Source of the DNA: Trichodesmium sp050015995
GTDB lineage: Bacteria; Cyanobacteriota; Cyanobacteriia; Cyanobacteriales; Microcoleaceae
DNA length: 64,000 nucleotides
Direction: 5' to 3'
Assembly (NCBI RefSeq): GCF_050015995.1
Contig: NZ_JBNHEP010000170.1
Span: forward strand, 9,973 to 73,972
Below are positions 54,951-63,943 of the stretch, one piece after another. The stretch's first letter is position 1. Every line of letters starts with the position of its first letter. Below the pieces are notes generated by a model. That model saw only the letters and a list, made by a program, of their open reading frames with translations. It ran no database searches and was not told the origin of the DNA. A program made the translations under genes and the position numbers.

Positions 54951-55015
54951 GTGGGTTACGGTGGATTATCAAATATCGTATTATTAGTGTGGAATTATTT
55001 CCACCTAACCCACTT
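54951..55015 (-). terminator. Long stem-loop downstream of DedA gene
   Basis: GTGGGTTACGGTGGA at the left and TCCACCTAACCCAC at the right pair over 14 bp with one bulge. It lies 40-100 bp beyond the stop of the leftward DedA-like gene; a terminator is possible, though it also resembles dispersed GTGGGTTA hairpins. Confidence 0.4.
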
Positions 55016-55051
55016 GACATAAAGACTTAATATTTTATTTATAGATACCTT

Positions 55052-55783
55052 CTAGGATATTTTCTTTTGTAAGGCTTTTTTGGCAATTTTAGTAACATAA
55101 ATAGTTACAGCAACTGTGGCGACTAGACCAACGCCGTAAAGAACCCATTCTGCTGTGGTACGCGATCCGCCTTCTGTGCCCAAAGTTGCCAAACTTCCAG
55201 CTAAGGAACCCAGATATACATACATTACTGTACCTGGCATCATGCCAATCCAAGATGCCAAACAATAGTCTCGTAGAGAGACTTTAGTTAGACCAAAAGC
55301 ATAGTTGAGCAGGTTAAAGGGAAAAATGGGGGACAAGCGAGTTAGTCCAACGATTTTCCATCCCTCATCAGCCACAGCTTTGTCAATGGCCTTAAATTGT
55401 TCATTTCCTTCTATTTGTTTGGAAACCCAACCTCTTGCTAGATACCGACCGACTAAGAAAGCACAAGTTGCGCCTATAGTTGAACCGATAGAAACGTAAA
55501 CCGAGCCAAAAAGAGGACCAAATAGGAGACCTGCACCAAGGGTGAGTAGTGAGCCAGGCAGAAATAAAACTGTAGCCAAGATATAGATAGTGATAAAAGC
55601 TATCGGACCCCAATGGCCAAGTGTATCAATCCAATTTAAGGCATTATTTAGTAGTTGTTGAGCATTAAAAAATTTCTGAGCAAAAATTAGCAGAGTTGCG
55701 ACTCCAAGCATAATTAAAAGTGGTTTGAGTAGCTTGTTGAATTTTGGCTTTTTTTTTGTTGTTTCTGGTAGGTCGTTCATCAT
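55052..55783 (-). CDS. TVP38/TMEM64 (DedA-like) membrane protein
   Basis: A 243-residue membrane protein with about five helices. VTTxLFLPGSLLTLGAGLLFGPLFGS (seen as ATVLFLPGSLLTLGAGLLF), GSTIGATCAFLVGRYLARGW and LTRLSPIFPFNLLNYAFGLT are the VTT-domain signature, including the conserved Gly and the R-x-x-P-x-x-P turn. Homologues are lipid scramblases or transporters of the DedA/TMEM41 superfamily. The start is ATG 55783 (the second of two Mets could also serve). It stands alone, with a long stem-loop after its stop. Confidence 0.85.
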   Translation of the reverse strand: MMNDLPETTKKKPKFNKLLKPLLIMLGVATLLIFAQKFFNAQQLLNNALNWIDTLGHWGPIAFITIYILATVLFLPGSLLTLGAGLLFGPLFGSVYVSIGSTIGATCAFLVGRYLARGWVSKQIEGNEQFKAIDKAVADEGWKIVGLTRLSPIFPFNLLNYAFGLTKVSLRDYCLASWIGMMPGTVMYVYLGSLAGSLATLGTEGGSRTTAEWVLYGVGLVATVAVTIYVTKIAKKALQKKIS

Positions 55784-56237
55784 AATATAAACTTGAAAAA
55801 TATCTTTGTGCTGATTGATATTATAATCATTTTTACAACTAAAAATATTGTTTTTAAGTTTAATTTCATCAGATTATTATCTGATTTTCATAATTATTTG
55901 TTGACCAGATTTATTAGGAATGTGGAATAATAAAATATACCCTAATAACAAAACAAATCAAAAAAATTGAATTTTTACAGTTTATTTGATACTAATCCTC
56001 TATAAAATTCCATCTAATGTTCTCCTATATAAATCGTTTATTAGAGCTAATTTAGTTGCACTATTTGCACTATTAAGTATCAATATTATCACATCAAATA
56101 TGAAAAACTTTTCGACATTTTATTGAGTAGAGGAGTAGTAATAATTTGCTGCGGAATCCGGAGCTAATAGCCAGCCTCCTGGGTCGGAACTGCCTCTTTG
56201 CAGAGGAGCTTCGCTTTTCATGTCGCGCAGCGAAACG
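55784..56237. other. Spacer, only a hairpin seen
   Basis: About 450 A+T-rich bases. The left end must hold the DedA promoter. Near 56160-56260, GAGCTAATAGCC and GCTATTAGCT form inverted arms around the small hairpin 56216-56235; this block marks the place where the AAA-like gene loses similarity. Confidence 0.5.
56216..56235. repeat. Small hairpin repeat, inverted orientation
   Basis: TTTCATGTCGCGCAGCGAAA, a copy of the TTTC...CGACATGAAA family, at the truncated 3' end of the AAA-like gene. Confidence 0.5.
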
Positions 56238-57959
56238 TTAACAGCTATTAGCTGGAGCTGCCTTCCTCATTCCAGAAGGCAATAGTTTGATCCTCAGATT
56301 TTGTAGTTCTAGCCTTGCTTTGAGTCCTTGAATCAGAGCATCTAGCTGTTGGTCTAAGACAAAAAGCGCTTCTGAGTAGGGGACTATGCTTTTAATTTTG
56401 GCCAGGCTTTCTTGGCGTTGACTGGCTAAAGCATTGCGGTACTGCCAAAAATTGCTAATTCCCAACCCGGAAGCGGTCAAGAATCCTATACTAAATGGAA
56501 CTAAAAACAACCTTTTAAATCTAGCGGTTTGTTCTTCTTGTTTGAGTCGTGCTTCTACTTCTTTTGTTCGTTCTGTTTCTATTATAGTTCGCTTTTCTTG
56601 TCTCTATCTTTCTACAGAAGCATCTAAATACTGATAATCTAAATCACTCAAACTTTTTCCTCTTGCCCAAGCTTCAGCATCTTTTAGTGCTAGACCGCGC
56701 AATAGTCGGAATTTGTCTGTTTGCTGGGAAGCTATCCAAGCATCAAAATTCTCAGCATAAGGTCGCAATAATCTTAATTTTTTCCCGATCCATTCTAAAT
56801 TAAATACTTGTTCATATATCCGATTTTTTACTTTGAGTAATCCTGAGTCTTCAACTATTAATCCTGATAATATTAGCTCTGTTTCTTCAGGCATTTTATT
56901 GACTTCTATCTGCTTATTTTGCAGTATTTTTTTATATATTCCTAACAATTTTTCTACTTTGGTAGGATTGTATAATAACCGATTTTGAATTGTTCTTAAA
57001 TGCTCTGGCTCGTCTTGATTTTGCCAATCATCTAATATTTTATTTCTGACTAGGTTTTCTACTAATAATTCGCCATAACCTAATGGCAATTTTGCAAGTT
57101 GATTGTGCCAATCATATAAGTTCTTATTTATCAAGATATTACCTTCATAAATTAATCGGAAATTTGAAAGTTTATCTGGTTGGGTAATGGCATCCATGAC
57201 TAATTGACAGAGCTTATTAGTTAAAAATGGTTGCCCTCCGGTCCAGGATAATATTTCTTTTAGTAATGTTTTAGCCTGATTTTCTTCTAGTGGTAAATTT
57301 GCTGCTAATGGCTCTATTTCTTTTATTGTAAAACCATGTAATTCTATGGCTGTGCCTATTTTAAATGGTGTTCTTTTCCGGTCTTGGATTAAATCGGCAG
57401 GTGTAGCTACTCCAAAAATGGCAAAATTAAGTCGATTATATTCTGAATTAATTGCTCGTTGATTGTAGCAATAACGAATGAGGGCAAAGAAATCATCTAT
57501 GGTAAAATTTAAACTAAGAATACTGTCTATTTCATCAATGAATATACAAATATTTTCTGTAGGAAATTGTACTAATATTACTTCCTCAATAAATCGACTT
57601 AATTTTTGGACATCAGACATTTCTGAAAGTGATGACCACCAGGTTTTTAATGAGAATTTACGATTCAATTTTAAAGTCAGCCAGAGGTTGGCAATGATGC
57701 CTTGATACCATTGTTGGGAAGTGGTATTTTGACTACCAATGTTAGTCATGTCAATAGTGGCACATTCAAATCCTTGTTGTTTTAGTTGATGGTAGGTTCT
57801 GACTAATAGGGATGATTTTCCCATTTGTCGGCAATTGAGAATGTAACAAAATTCGCCTCTGTTTAAAGCTTGATAAAGTTGGGTATCAGCTTCTCGGGTA
57901 ACGTAGGTAGGAGCATTTTTGCTGAGACTACCTCCGACTTGGTATGTACGTCTAATCAT
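56238..57959 (-). pseudogene. AAA-like (AAA_35) ATPase gene, broken by TAG and truncated
   Basis: Residues 1-451 form the AAA-like ATPase module common in cyanobacteria: YQVGGSLSKNAPTYVTREAD, Walker A variant NCRQMGKSS (42-50), Walker B ICIFIDEIDSIL and GHGF-type TIKEIEPLAANL. After YLDASVER an in-frame TAG (complement of 56604-56606) stands where Gln or another residue is usual; the same frame then continues with a charged coiled coil (TIIETERTKEVEARLKQEEQ), one membrane helix (RLFLVPFSIGFLTASGLGI) and ends after 122 codons. Relatives carry WD40 repeats after this helix; these are absent here. A hairpin repeat sits at the break. The first half (56604-57959) could still be made as a free ATPase domain. 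Confidence 0.8.
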
Positions 57960-58063
57960 GGTCTTGTTTGAGCTAACTAGGAGTTAATTAACAAAGTTAA
58001 TTTTGCAGGCCAGAAGTTCAGAGTTACAGCACTTTTCAGTTGAATATAACAATAAGCTCTGAG

Positions 58064-58366
<303 letters not shown>

Positions 58367-58501
58367 GCTCTGAGAAGTTATAGTCATTTCAAATAAGAAT
58401 GAAACACTTTTTCGGCTGAAACCCTTTCAAGGCAAGAAAGACTCGTCTCAATCTAAACTGAAATGACTATATGCATTCTTCAGGTTGGGTATTTCAAGAT
58501 G

Positions 58502-58891
58502 TTAACTTTCATAAATTTCTAAAGGTAATTGATCTGGGTCTGGAAAGAAAGTAAAACGCTTGCCAGTTATTTCATCAATCCTAATATCTTCTACTTCTAT
58601 ACCTTGGGATTTCAAATAATCAACAGACTCATCAATATTATCTACTTCTAATGCTAAATGTCTCAGACCACAAGCTTCTGGCCGAGTTAATCTTTTTGGC
58701 GGGTCAGGAAATGAAAATAATTCTATCTGATTACCGTTACCTACACGCAAATCTAACTTATAAGAATTGCGTGCTTTTCTCCAAGTTTCTTGAATAATTT
58801 CACAGCCTAAAATATTCACATAAAAATGCTTGGAACTTTCATAATCAGAGCAAATAATCGCAACGTGATTAAATTTTTTAATTTTCATCAT
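58502..58891 (-). CDS. VOC family protein, YaeR/GloA2-like
   Basis: A 129-residue single VOC domain close to the YaeR / SMU1112c group: IKKFNHVAIICSDYESSKHFYVNILG opens with a metal-ligand His, QIELFSFPDPPKRLTRPEACGLRHLALEV carries the Glu and second His, and FTFFPDPDQLPLEIYE the last Glu. Complete metal site. The reaction is unknown for most members (glyoxalase I-like chemistry has been suggested). Start ATG at 58888 or the one before it (58891); both fit. No operon partner. Confidence 0.82.
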   Translation of the reverse strand: MMKIKKFNHVAIICSDYESSKHFYVNILGCEIIQETWRKARNSYKLDLRVGNGNQIELFSFPDPPKRLTRPEACGLRHLALEVDNIDESVDYLKSQGIEVEDIRIDEITGKRFTFFPDPDQLPLEIYES

Positions 58892-59518
58892 AAAAATTCG
58901 GTAATACCAAGTGTAAGAAAAATAATGTTACGAATAAGCTTGAGTGTTTAAAGGAGTTGATTTGAATGTTTATTTGAATATAGCAATTCCCAAAAAGCGT
59001 GAGATACAAAATTCCCTGGTTTTAGGGAACACTTAACACTTAACACTTAATACCAATTTTAAAAATTGCTGCTATGGCAAAACCTATATTTGGCAAGGAT
59101 TTTCATCCACTCATTTGTAACATTCTTTGATTAAATTGGTATTAACTGGGAATAGGAAGTAGGGAGTAGTAATTCTGGTTCCGTAGGAATAAATAAAGAA
59201 TAAAAACAACTGTACCTTATTAGCTTGGGAAACGCTATAAAAAAATAAGATAGCTATAAAAAAAACTTGAGATTCTATTCCTTCTGACTCGGTCTTCGGT
59301 CTTCGGTCATCCTGAGCAATAACCTAACTATTTGTAGCAAACATTTATCAGATTTGGTATAAGTGGGAAACCAGCTCGTAGTCAAATATGCTATAATTTG
59401 CTATAATTGATGATGATGGAGACAAAGACCTTTGAATCATGGTGAGACTATCGTTATCTAATAATCTAATAAACGCTGAAATGCTTTGAAGTGCGGAATT
59501 TAGATATACCATACTCCC
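58892..59518. other. Spacer with TTAA-flanked element
   Basis: About 630 bases. The small element 59051-59141 has inserted into a heptad-type sequence (GGGAACACTTAACTGGGAA). CGGTCTTCGGTCTTCGGTC (59290s) is a short tandem. No gene. Confidence 0.5.
59051..59141. repeat. 91-bp inverted-repeat element with TTAA duplication
   Basis: TACCAATTTTAA at the left and TTAAATTGGTA at the right; TTAA stands on both sides (59047-59050, 59142-59145). The uninterrupted site AACACTTAACTGGGAA is found elsewhere in the window (for example 9611-9626), which acts as an empty site. Confidence 0.65.
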
Positions 59519-59998
59519 CTATGTTTTAGGTCTAATACTTTTAACTTTTGAGTTTTGCTTTCTAAGCAGCGGTTGACAATCTTCGCGATCGCATTTTCCC
59601 TTAACAATAACCTCATAACTCTCAGCATCAAGTCCTGGAGGTAACTGATCTAATCGTATGTTACTAAAAGTTTCCCATTTTATATCAATGATAGCACTAC
59701 AGTTTTGACAGCAAAAATGATGATGGGGTTTAACATTGGCATCATAACGAGTCACTCCCTCCTCCAGTAATACTTCCTTAACTAAACCTACTTCCCGTAA
59801 TACAGTTAAAGCACTATAAATAGTTGCCTTAGAAGAAATGGGTAACTCGCGGTTTACTTCACTCAGAATTTCCTCAACACTGGGATGGTCTGAACGAGAC
59901 AAAAGATTGGCATAAACTGCAAATCTCTGAGGAGTAATTCTTAGCCCTTTAGATTGCATTTTTCTCTGAATCTCTGTTGTAGTATAGTTGTTTTTCAT
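59519..59998 (-). CDS. perR: Fur-family peroxide regulator PerR
   Basis: A 159-residue Fur-family repressor. The winged helix (LRITPQRFAVYANLLSRSDHP, ISSKATIYSALTVLREVGLV) is followed by the metal-binding dimerisation domain with HHHFCCQNC (regulatory His and first structural Cys pair) and CDREDC (second Cys pair). Divergent from a rubrerythrin gene with 153 bp between the starts; that arrangement is typical for PerR, so PerR is preferred over Fur or Zur. Expected role: metal-dependent repressor that is inactivated by peroxide through His oxidation. An A+T-rich operator-like sequence lies in the shared region. Confidence 0.85.
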   Translation of the reverse strand: MKNNYTTTEIQRKMQSKGLRITPQRFAVYANLLSRSDHPSVEEILSEVNRELPISSKATIYSALTVLREVGLVKEVLLEEGVTRYDANVKPHHHFCCQNCSAIIDIKWETFSNIRLDQLPPGLDAESYEVIVKGKCDREDCQPLLRKQNSKVKSIRPKT

Positions 59999-60084
59999 TA
60001 TTCTAAAGTTATTAAATATATTTTCAACTAATTAATAATTTTAACATATATTAATTGCTTATTAATCAAGAATTAATATTTAAC

Positions 60085-60117
60085 TTGACATTTTATTAAA
60101 TCAGAATTATTCTTAGA
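60085..60117 (+). promoter_or_regulatory. Rubrerythrin promoter with candidate PerR operator
   Basis: -35 TTGACA (60085-60090), 17-bp spacer, -10 TATTCT (60108-60113). Overlapping the -10 is TCAGAATTATTCTTA (60101-60115), a 7-1-7 inverted repeat with one mismatch, of the Fur/PerR box type. A GAGAGGA SD (60138-60144) precedes the ATG by 7 bases. Confidence 0.6.
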
Positions 60118-60151
60118 AATAACTACCAACTACCATAGAGAGGAAAAAATT

Positions 60152-60850
60152 ATGGACTTGTCCAACTCTAACACCAGCAAAAATTTGTCCGATGCTTTTG
60201 CTGGAGAATCAATGGCTAACCGTAAATATCTCTTCTTTGCCGAAGTTGCCAAGAAATTAGGCATGGAAGATTTAGCCAAACTATTCCGGGAAACAGCTAA
60301 TCAAGAAACGCAACACGCTTTTTCTCACTTTCGCCTGCTTCATCCTGAATTAGTAGTAGACGACCCATCTACCCTAACTGAAGAGCAAAAAAAAGCGATC
60401 GCCTCTCGTTGTCTAGAATTAGCAATTGAAGGGGAGACCTACGAATATACAACCATGTACCCAGAATTTGCCGAACAAGCACGAGTAGATCGTGATAGTG
60501 GAGCTGTTGCAGAATTCAAAGAGCAAGAAGAAGAGTCCCGCGAACACGCCACCATGTTCCGTCAAGCAGCTCATAAGTTTGGTTTACTCACCCACATTGA
60601 AAACCACCATGCTAATCAATATACAGAAGCTCTCGAAGGTCTCAATGGTGTTGCACCCAAACAAAAAGTTGTTGGTAGTAAATGGATCTGTCGTGTATGT
60701 TCAATGATTTACGATCCAGTTGTCGGCGACCCGGACTCTGGTATTGCTGCTGGCACCCCATTTGAAGAAATTCCTGAAGATTGGTCTTGCCCTATTTGTG
60801 GAGCGCAAAAGAAATCTTTTGTTCCTTATGAAGAGGCAGTTGCGGCTTAA
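60152..60850 (+). CDS. rbr: Rubrerythrin (diiron peroxidase with rubredoxin domain)
   Basis: A 232-residue rubrerythrin. Residues 1-150 form a ferritin-like four-helix domain with the diiron ligands spread over AGESMANRKYLFFAE, ETANQETQHAFSHF (ExxH) and EFKEQEEESREHATMF (ExxH-like). Residues 175-225 are a C-terminal rubredoxin: WICRVCSMIYDP and DWSCPICGAQKK, four Cys for one iron. It reduces hydrogen peroxide to water in the cytoplasm using reductant passed through the rubredoxin centre. Divergent perR and the operator over its promoter indicate peroxide-inducible control. Length and domain order are standard; the central region between domains is a little longer than in clostridial forms. 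Confidence 0.93.
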   Translation: MDLSNSNTSKNLSDAFAGESMANRKYLFFAEVAKKLGMEDLAKLFRETANQETQHAFSHFRLLHPELVVDDPSTLTEEQKKAIASRCLELAIEGETYEYTTMYPEFAEQARVDRDSGAVAEFKEQEEESREHATMFRQAAHKFGLLTHIENHHANQYTEALEGLNGVAPKQKVVGSKWICRVCSMIYDPVVGDPDSGIAAGTPFEEIPEDWSCPICGAQKKSFVPYEEAVAA

Positions 60851-60860
60851 GTATTGATCG

Positions 60861-61057
60861 GGACTTACGCAGTACCGCTATATATGCTGTATTATTTGGA
60901 GATTATTTCAGATATAGCGCTACGCGCTAGGGAATAGGGAACAGGGAACAGGGAACAGGGAACAGGAGACTATCAAAGGATTTGAGGATTTATAAATGTC
61001 CTAACCTTAATGTGTAGCGCTATATTCCCAGTACAATTAGTGCCTTTGCGTAAGTCC
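60861..61057. repeat. MITE, AGGACTTACGCA family, copy 3
   Basis: GGACTTACGC at 60861-60870 and GCGTAAGTCC at 61048-61057 are perfect inverted ends; an inner pair GATATAGCGCTAC / GTAGCGCTATAT adds a second stem. The core contains a GGGAACA heptad array (60928-60965). Confidence 0.65.
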
Positions 61058-61190
61058 TGTTTATATCAAAGCTGATTTATAAAGACACTTTAAAGAAGGT
61101 CTTTCCGAGTTAAAATATAGGTTTGAGACAAAAGCATCACACATCTAGCAACACCCGTTAAATTTATTTAGTTTAGTATAATTATGACTA

Positions 61191-61763
61191 ATGAGTCGTC
61201 TGCCTAAAATTGCAAATCCTCAAAGAAAAACATATTCAAGCGACCTGAGTGATTCAGACTGGAACCTCATCAAACCCCTACTACCTAAACCCAAAGGGTT
61301 AGGTCATCCCATTCAAGTCTATTTTCGGGAGATTCTCAATAGACCTCTCCGGAAAAGAGGGAACAGGGAACACTTAACTGGGAACACTTAACCCACCCCT
61401 AACCCCTCCCAGGAGGGGAGTAATTGATAATTTCTGGATAAGAATTGATTCTATTTTTAATTTTCGGAGATGTCTAATGGTGTTTTCTATGTACAACGAA
61501 GTGGATGTCAATGGGAGATGATGCTCCATGACTTGCCACCTTACACTACTGTGTATAAATATTTTCAGAAATGGCAACGTTTTGATTTATGGCAGCAAAT
61601 GTACGACAAAATTTCCCAACAACTACACAGTGAATTAGGAAAATATGAAGACTCTAGCGTTGCGATCGCCGATTATCAAGCAGTCAAAACAACGGAAAAA
61701 ATTCCTCGCTCTACGGTTTCAATGGTAGTAAAAAAGTTAAAGCGGATAAACGCCATGTTGTAG
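61191..61763 (+). pseudogene. IS5-family transposase, split by a MITE and truncated
   Basis: The N-terminal part (YSSDLSDSDWNLIKPLLPKP) runs to REILN at 61340, a MITE (61341-61475) plus a 3-bp duplication interrupts, and GVFYVQRSGCQWEMMLHDLPP continues after it with the same codons expected from an uninterrupted gene. This is the IS5/IS1031-type N-terminal domain. The second part reaches only to KLKRINAML near 61760 with a frame change, and the DDE catalytic core is missing. So the gene was already damaged or later truncated at the 3' end. Confidence 0.8.
61341..61475. repeat. MITE, AGACATCTCC family, copy 5, inside transposase
   Basis: AGACCTCTCCGGAAAA and TTTTCGGAGATGTCT bound 135 bp; AAT flanks both sides (61338-61340, 61476-61478). 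Removing the element and one AAT restores EILNGVFYVQ of the transposase frame, which fixes its ends exactly. The core has GGGAACA heptads and CCCCTCCCAGGAGGGG. Confidence 0.9.
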
Positions 61764-62188
61764 ACTTATTTTGAATTATTAAAGCCTTTTCTGGAGGTAT
61801 CTATTTTTTATTAGAGGTAATTAAAGGGAAAATAATATAGTTCTGAAGTTGCTTAGTTAAGCCGATCGCTCCGTAAGCATTCAGCTATTAGCTGTCAGCT
61901 CGATCCCAATAAAACCACACCTTAGTACCAAGCGTGAAAAAAGAATACTATAAATTTATCTTGATTAGGGATGCTTAAAAAGAGCTGCTCTAATTCATTT
62001 GAGAAAGCTATATCTAGCAGGATAATTTTTCCCTTTTTTTTTCAATACTTCCTCCTTTTCTTACTTCTTTCTTTCTTGAGCTGATAGCTGACGGCTGAAT
62101 GCTTACATCGCTCCTTTTATTTATTGACATTCTGTAGCAAGCGAGATATAAATATTTTAATTCAATTCATATAATTTAGGAGTAATTG
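61764..62188. other. Spacer with MITE and SD for the next gene
   Basis: Mainly the element at 61873-62106. Close to its right end AGGAG at 62178-62182 stands 6 bases before ATG 62189. No other gene. Confidence 0.55.
61873..62106. repeat. MITE with GTAAGCATTCAGC ends and 8-bp duplication
   Basis: GTAAGCATTCAGCTATTAGC at the left and GCTGACGGCTGAATGCTTAC at the right are inverted repeats (outer 13 bp perfect). ATCGCTCC is repeated exactly on both sides (61865-61872, 62107-62114). The core is non-coding. Confidence 0.8.
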
Positions 62189-63943
62189 ATGGTATTTCAG
62201 CGGTTCATAACAAAATCTATTTCACGATTTATATTTTCCCTAGGATTAGGCATATTATCACCTTTTTTTACTCCTATTCCTGCTCTTCCTGCTGAAAAAA
62301 TCATAATTGCTGTTCCCGATCTTAATATCAAAGATCCAATCGAAGTTGAACTGCCAGCTTTTGAAATTAAAATACCAGTCCAATCTCTCGAAAACTTTTC
62401 CAAAGAAGGTGAATACACAGATGAGTTTATTCTTTATTCGGAATTATTAAAAGATGAAATAAAGGAGTTACAGCAACTTTTAAAAAAGCAAAAACAAGAG
62501 CTACAGCAACTTTTAAAAAAGCATTTTGATATAGCTCCTAATATTGTAGAAGGATTTATGGAAGAGCCAGCAGGAAAAGAAGTACTAAAACGTTTAGGTA
62601 AAATCATCCAAACTGGAGAAGATCAAAATGGTAGTGAAGCTCTCAAAATAGCTTTTGAATTAGCTGTTGCCGAGCCGGATGGTTTAACGATTATTAATTT
62701 GTTGAAAAAATTTCCTGGAGATATTTTTATAGAACTTCAAGAAGGTATCAATTTAGTTGATGAGTTAACAGAAAGATTTGTTGAAGAAAATAGGATTTTA
62801 ATAGAACTCCAAAAACAAGCAGAAAATGTAGCATTTTCTGAGGATAAACGGAATTTTAATAATTTACCAGATTTAAGAAAACCAGGGAATACGAAATGGG
62901 AAAAACAATCTTTGAACTTTAGAAATCCCAATCGCGATCGCTCTTCTCCAGCAGATATTTATCTTCCTAAGATTTCGGGAAATAAATTAATTCCTGTGGT
63001 AGTCATTTCTCATGGTTTAGGTTCAGACTTGAATAGTTTTGTCTATCTTGCTGAACATTTAGCATCTCATGGTTTTGCTGTAATAGTACCAGAACATATT
63101 GGTTCCAGTGCAGAAAAACTTGAAAGCATATTTGCAGGTTTTAGTAGACCTGTAGATGGAATAGAATTTATTAATCGCCCACTAGATATTAAGTATTTGC
63201 TAGATGAAATAGAGGAAAAAATAGGCTCCGATCCGAGATGGCAAGGTAGACTAAATTTGCAACAGGTGGGAGTATTAGGTCAATCTTTTGGTGGTTATAC
63301 TGCTTTAAGTGTTGCAGGTGCTCCTCTCAATCTAGAACAATTGCGAAAAGATTGCCAATCTGAAGACACTAAATTTATCTTCAATTTATCCCTACTATTA
63401 CAGTGTCAAACTATTAATTTACCACTAGAAATGAACAAAAATTTAGGAGATGAACGTATCACAGCAGCTATTGCAATTAATCCTGTTAGTAGTGGTGTAT
63501 TTGGATCTGAAAATAAAGGTATTAGTCAAATTAAAATACCTATGATGATTGTTTCTAGCACTAAAGATATTTTTGCTCCACCAATTCCAGAGCAAATTGA
63601 TCCATTCATTAGCTTAACTACTCCAGAAAGATATTTAGTTATAAGTAAACCAGGAACTCATTTTTCATTTATTGCTGAAGAAGAAACTTCTAAATCTATA
63701 GAACTACCAAAACAATTAATTGGTCCTGACCCGAATTTGGCTTATCCCTATCTTCAGGCATTAAGTTTAGCATTTTTTCGAGTTTATCTTCAAAATCAAT
63801 CCCAATCATTACTATATTTAAGTCAGCCTTATCTCCAATATCTCAATCAAGAACCATTTAGTTTTAGTTTATTGAAGTCTCTTACAGAAGAGGATATACA
63901 AAGAATAATTGATAACTTTTCTGAACAAGTTACAGAGAAATAA
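62189..63943 (+). CDS. Exported alpha/beta hydrolase with N-terminal DUF1400
   Basis: A 584-residue exported protein. ATG 62189 is chosen over the TTG one codon earlier because AGGAG lies 6 bases before it. Signal peptide ISRFIFSLGLGILSPFF ends near PALPAEK. Residues ~35-200 are DUF1400 (FEIKIPVQSLENFSKEGEYT; HFDIAPNIVEGFM), a domain found ahead of hydrolases in cyanobacteria. The catalytic domain has the oxyanion region VVVISHGLGSD, the nucleophile elbow VGVLGQSFGGYTAL (Ser), a candidate acid in STKDIFAPP and the His in SKPGTHFSFI, the order of PAF-acetylhydrolase/dienelactone hydrolase-like enzymes. A small internal duplication ELQQLLKKQKQELQQLLKK lies in DUF1400. Likely a periplasmic esterase or lipase; substrate unknown. 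Confidence 0.85.
   Translation: MVFQRFITKSISRFIFSLGLGILSPFFTPIPALPAEKIIIAVPDLNIKDPIEVELPAFEIKIPVQSLENFSKEGEYTDEFILYSELLKDEIKELQQLLKKQKQELQQLLKKHFDIAPNIVEGFMEEPAGKEVLKRLGKIIQTGEDQNGSEALKIAFELAVAEPDGLTIINLLKKFPGDIFIELQEGINLVDELTERFVEENRILIELQKQAENVAFSEDKRNFNNLPDLRKPGNTKWEKQSLNFRNPNRDRSSPADIYLPKISGNKLIPVVVISHGLGSDLNSFVYLAEHLASHGFAVIVPEHIGSSAEKLESIFAGFSRPVDGIEFINRPLDIKYLLDEIEEKIGSDPRWQGRLNLQQVGVLGQSFGGYTALSVAGAPLNLEQLRKDCQSEDTKFIFNLSLLLQCQTINLPLEMNKNLGDERITAAIAINPVSSGVFGSENKGISQIKIPMMIVSSTKDIFAPPIPEQIDPFISLTTPERYLVISKPGTHFSFIAEEETSKSIELPKQLIGPDPNLAYPYLQALSLAFFRVYLQNQSQSLLYLSQPYLQYLNQEPFSFSLLKSLTEEDIQRIIDNFSEQVTEK

Larger units (their letters stand above)
54022..55051. other. Spacer with tnpB/omegaRNA relic and hairpin
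   Basis: About 1 kb. A heptad-type GGGAACACTTAACT piece lies at 54126-54147; the TnpB/omegaRNA relic at 54323-54600; tandem TAATTAT units at 54702-54734; a long stem-loop at 54951-55015. No gene is seen. Confidence 0.55.
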
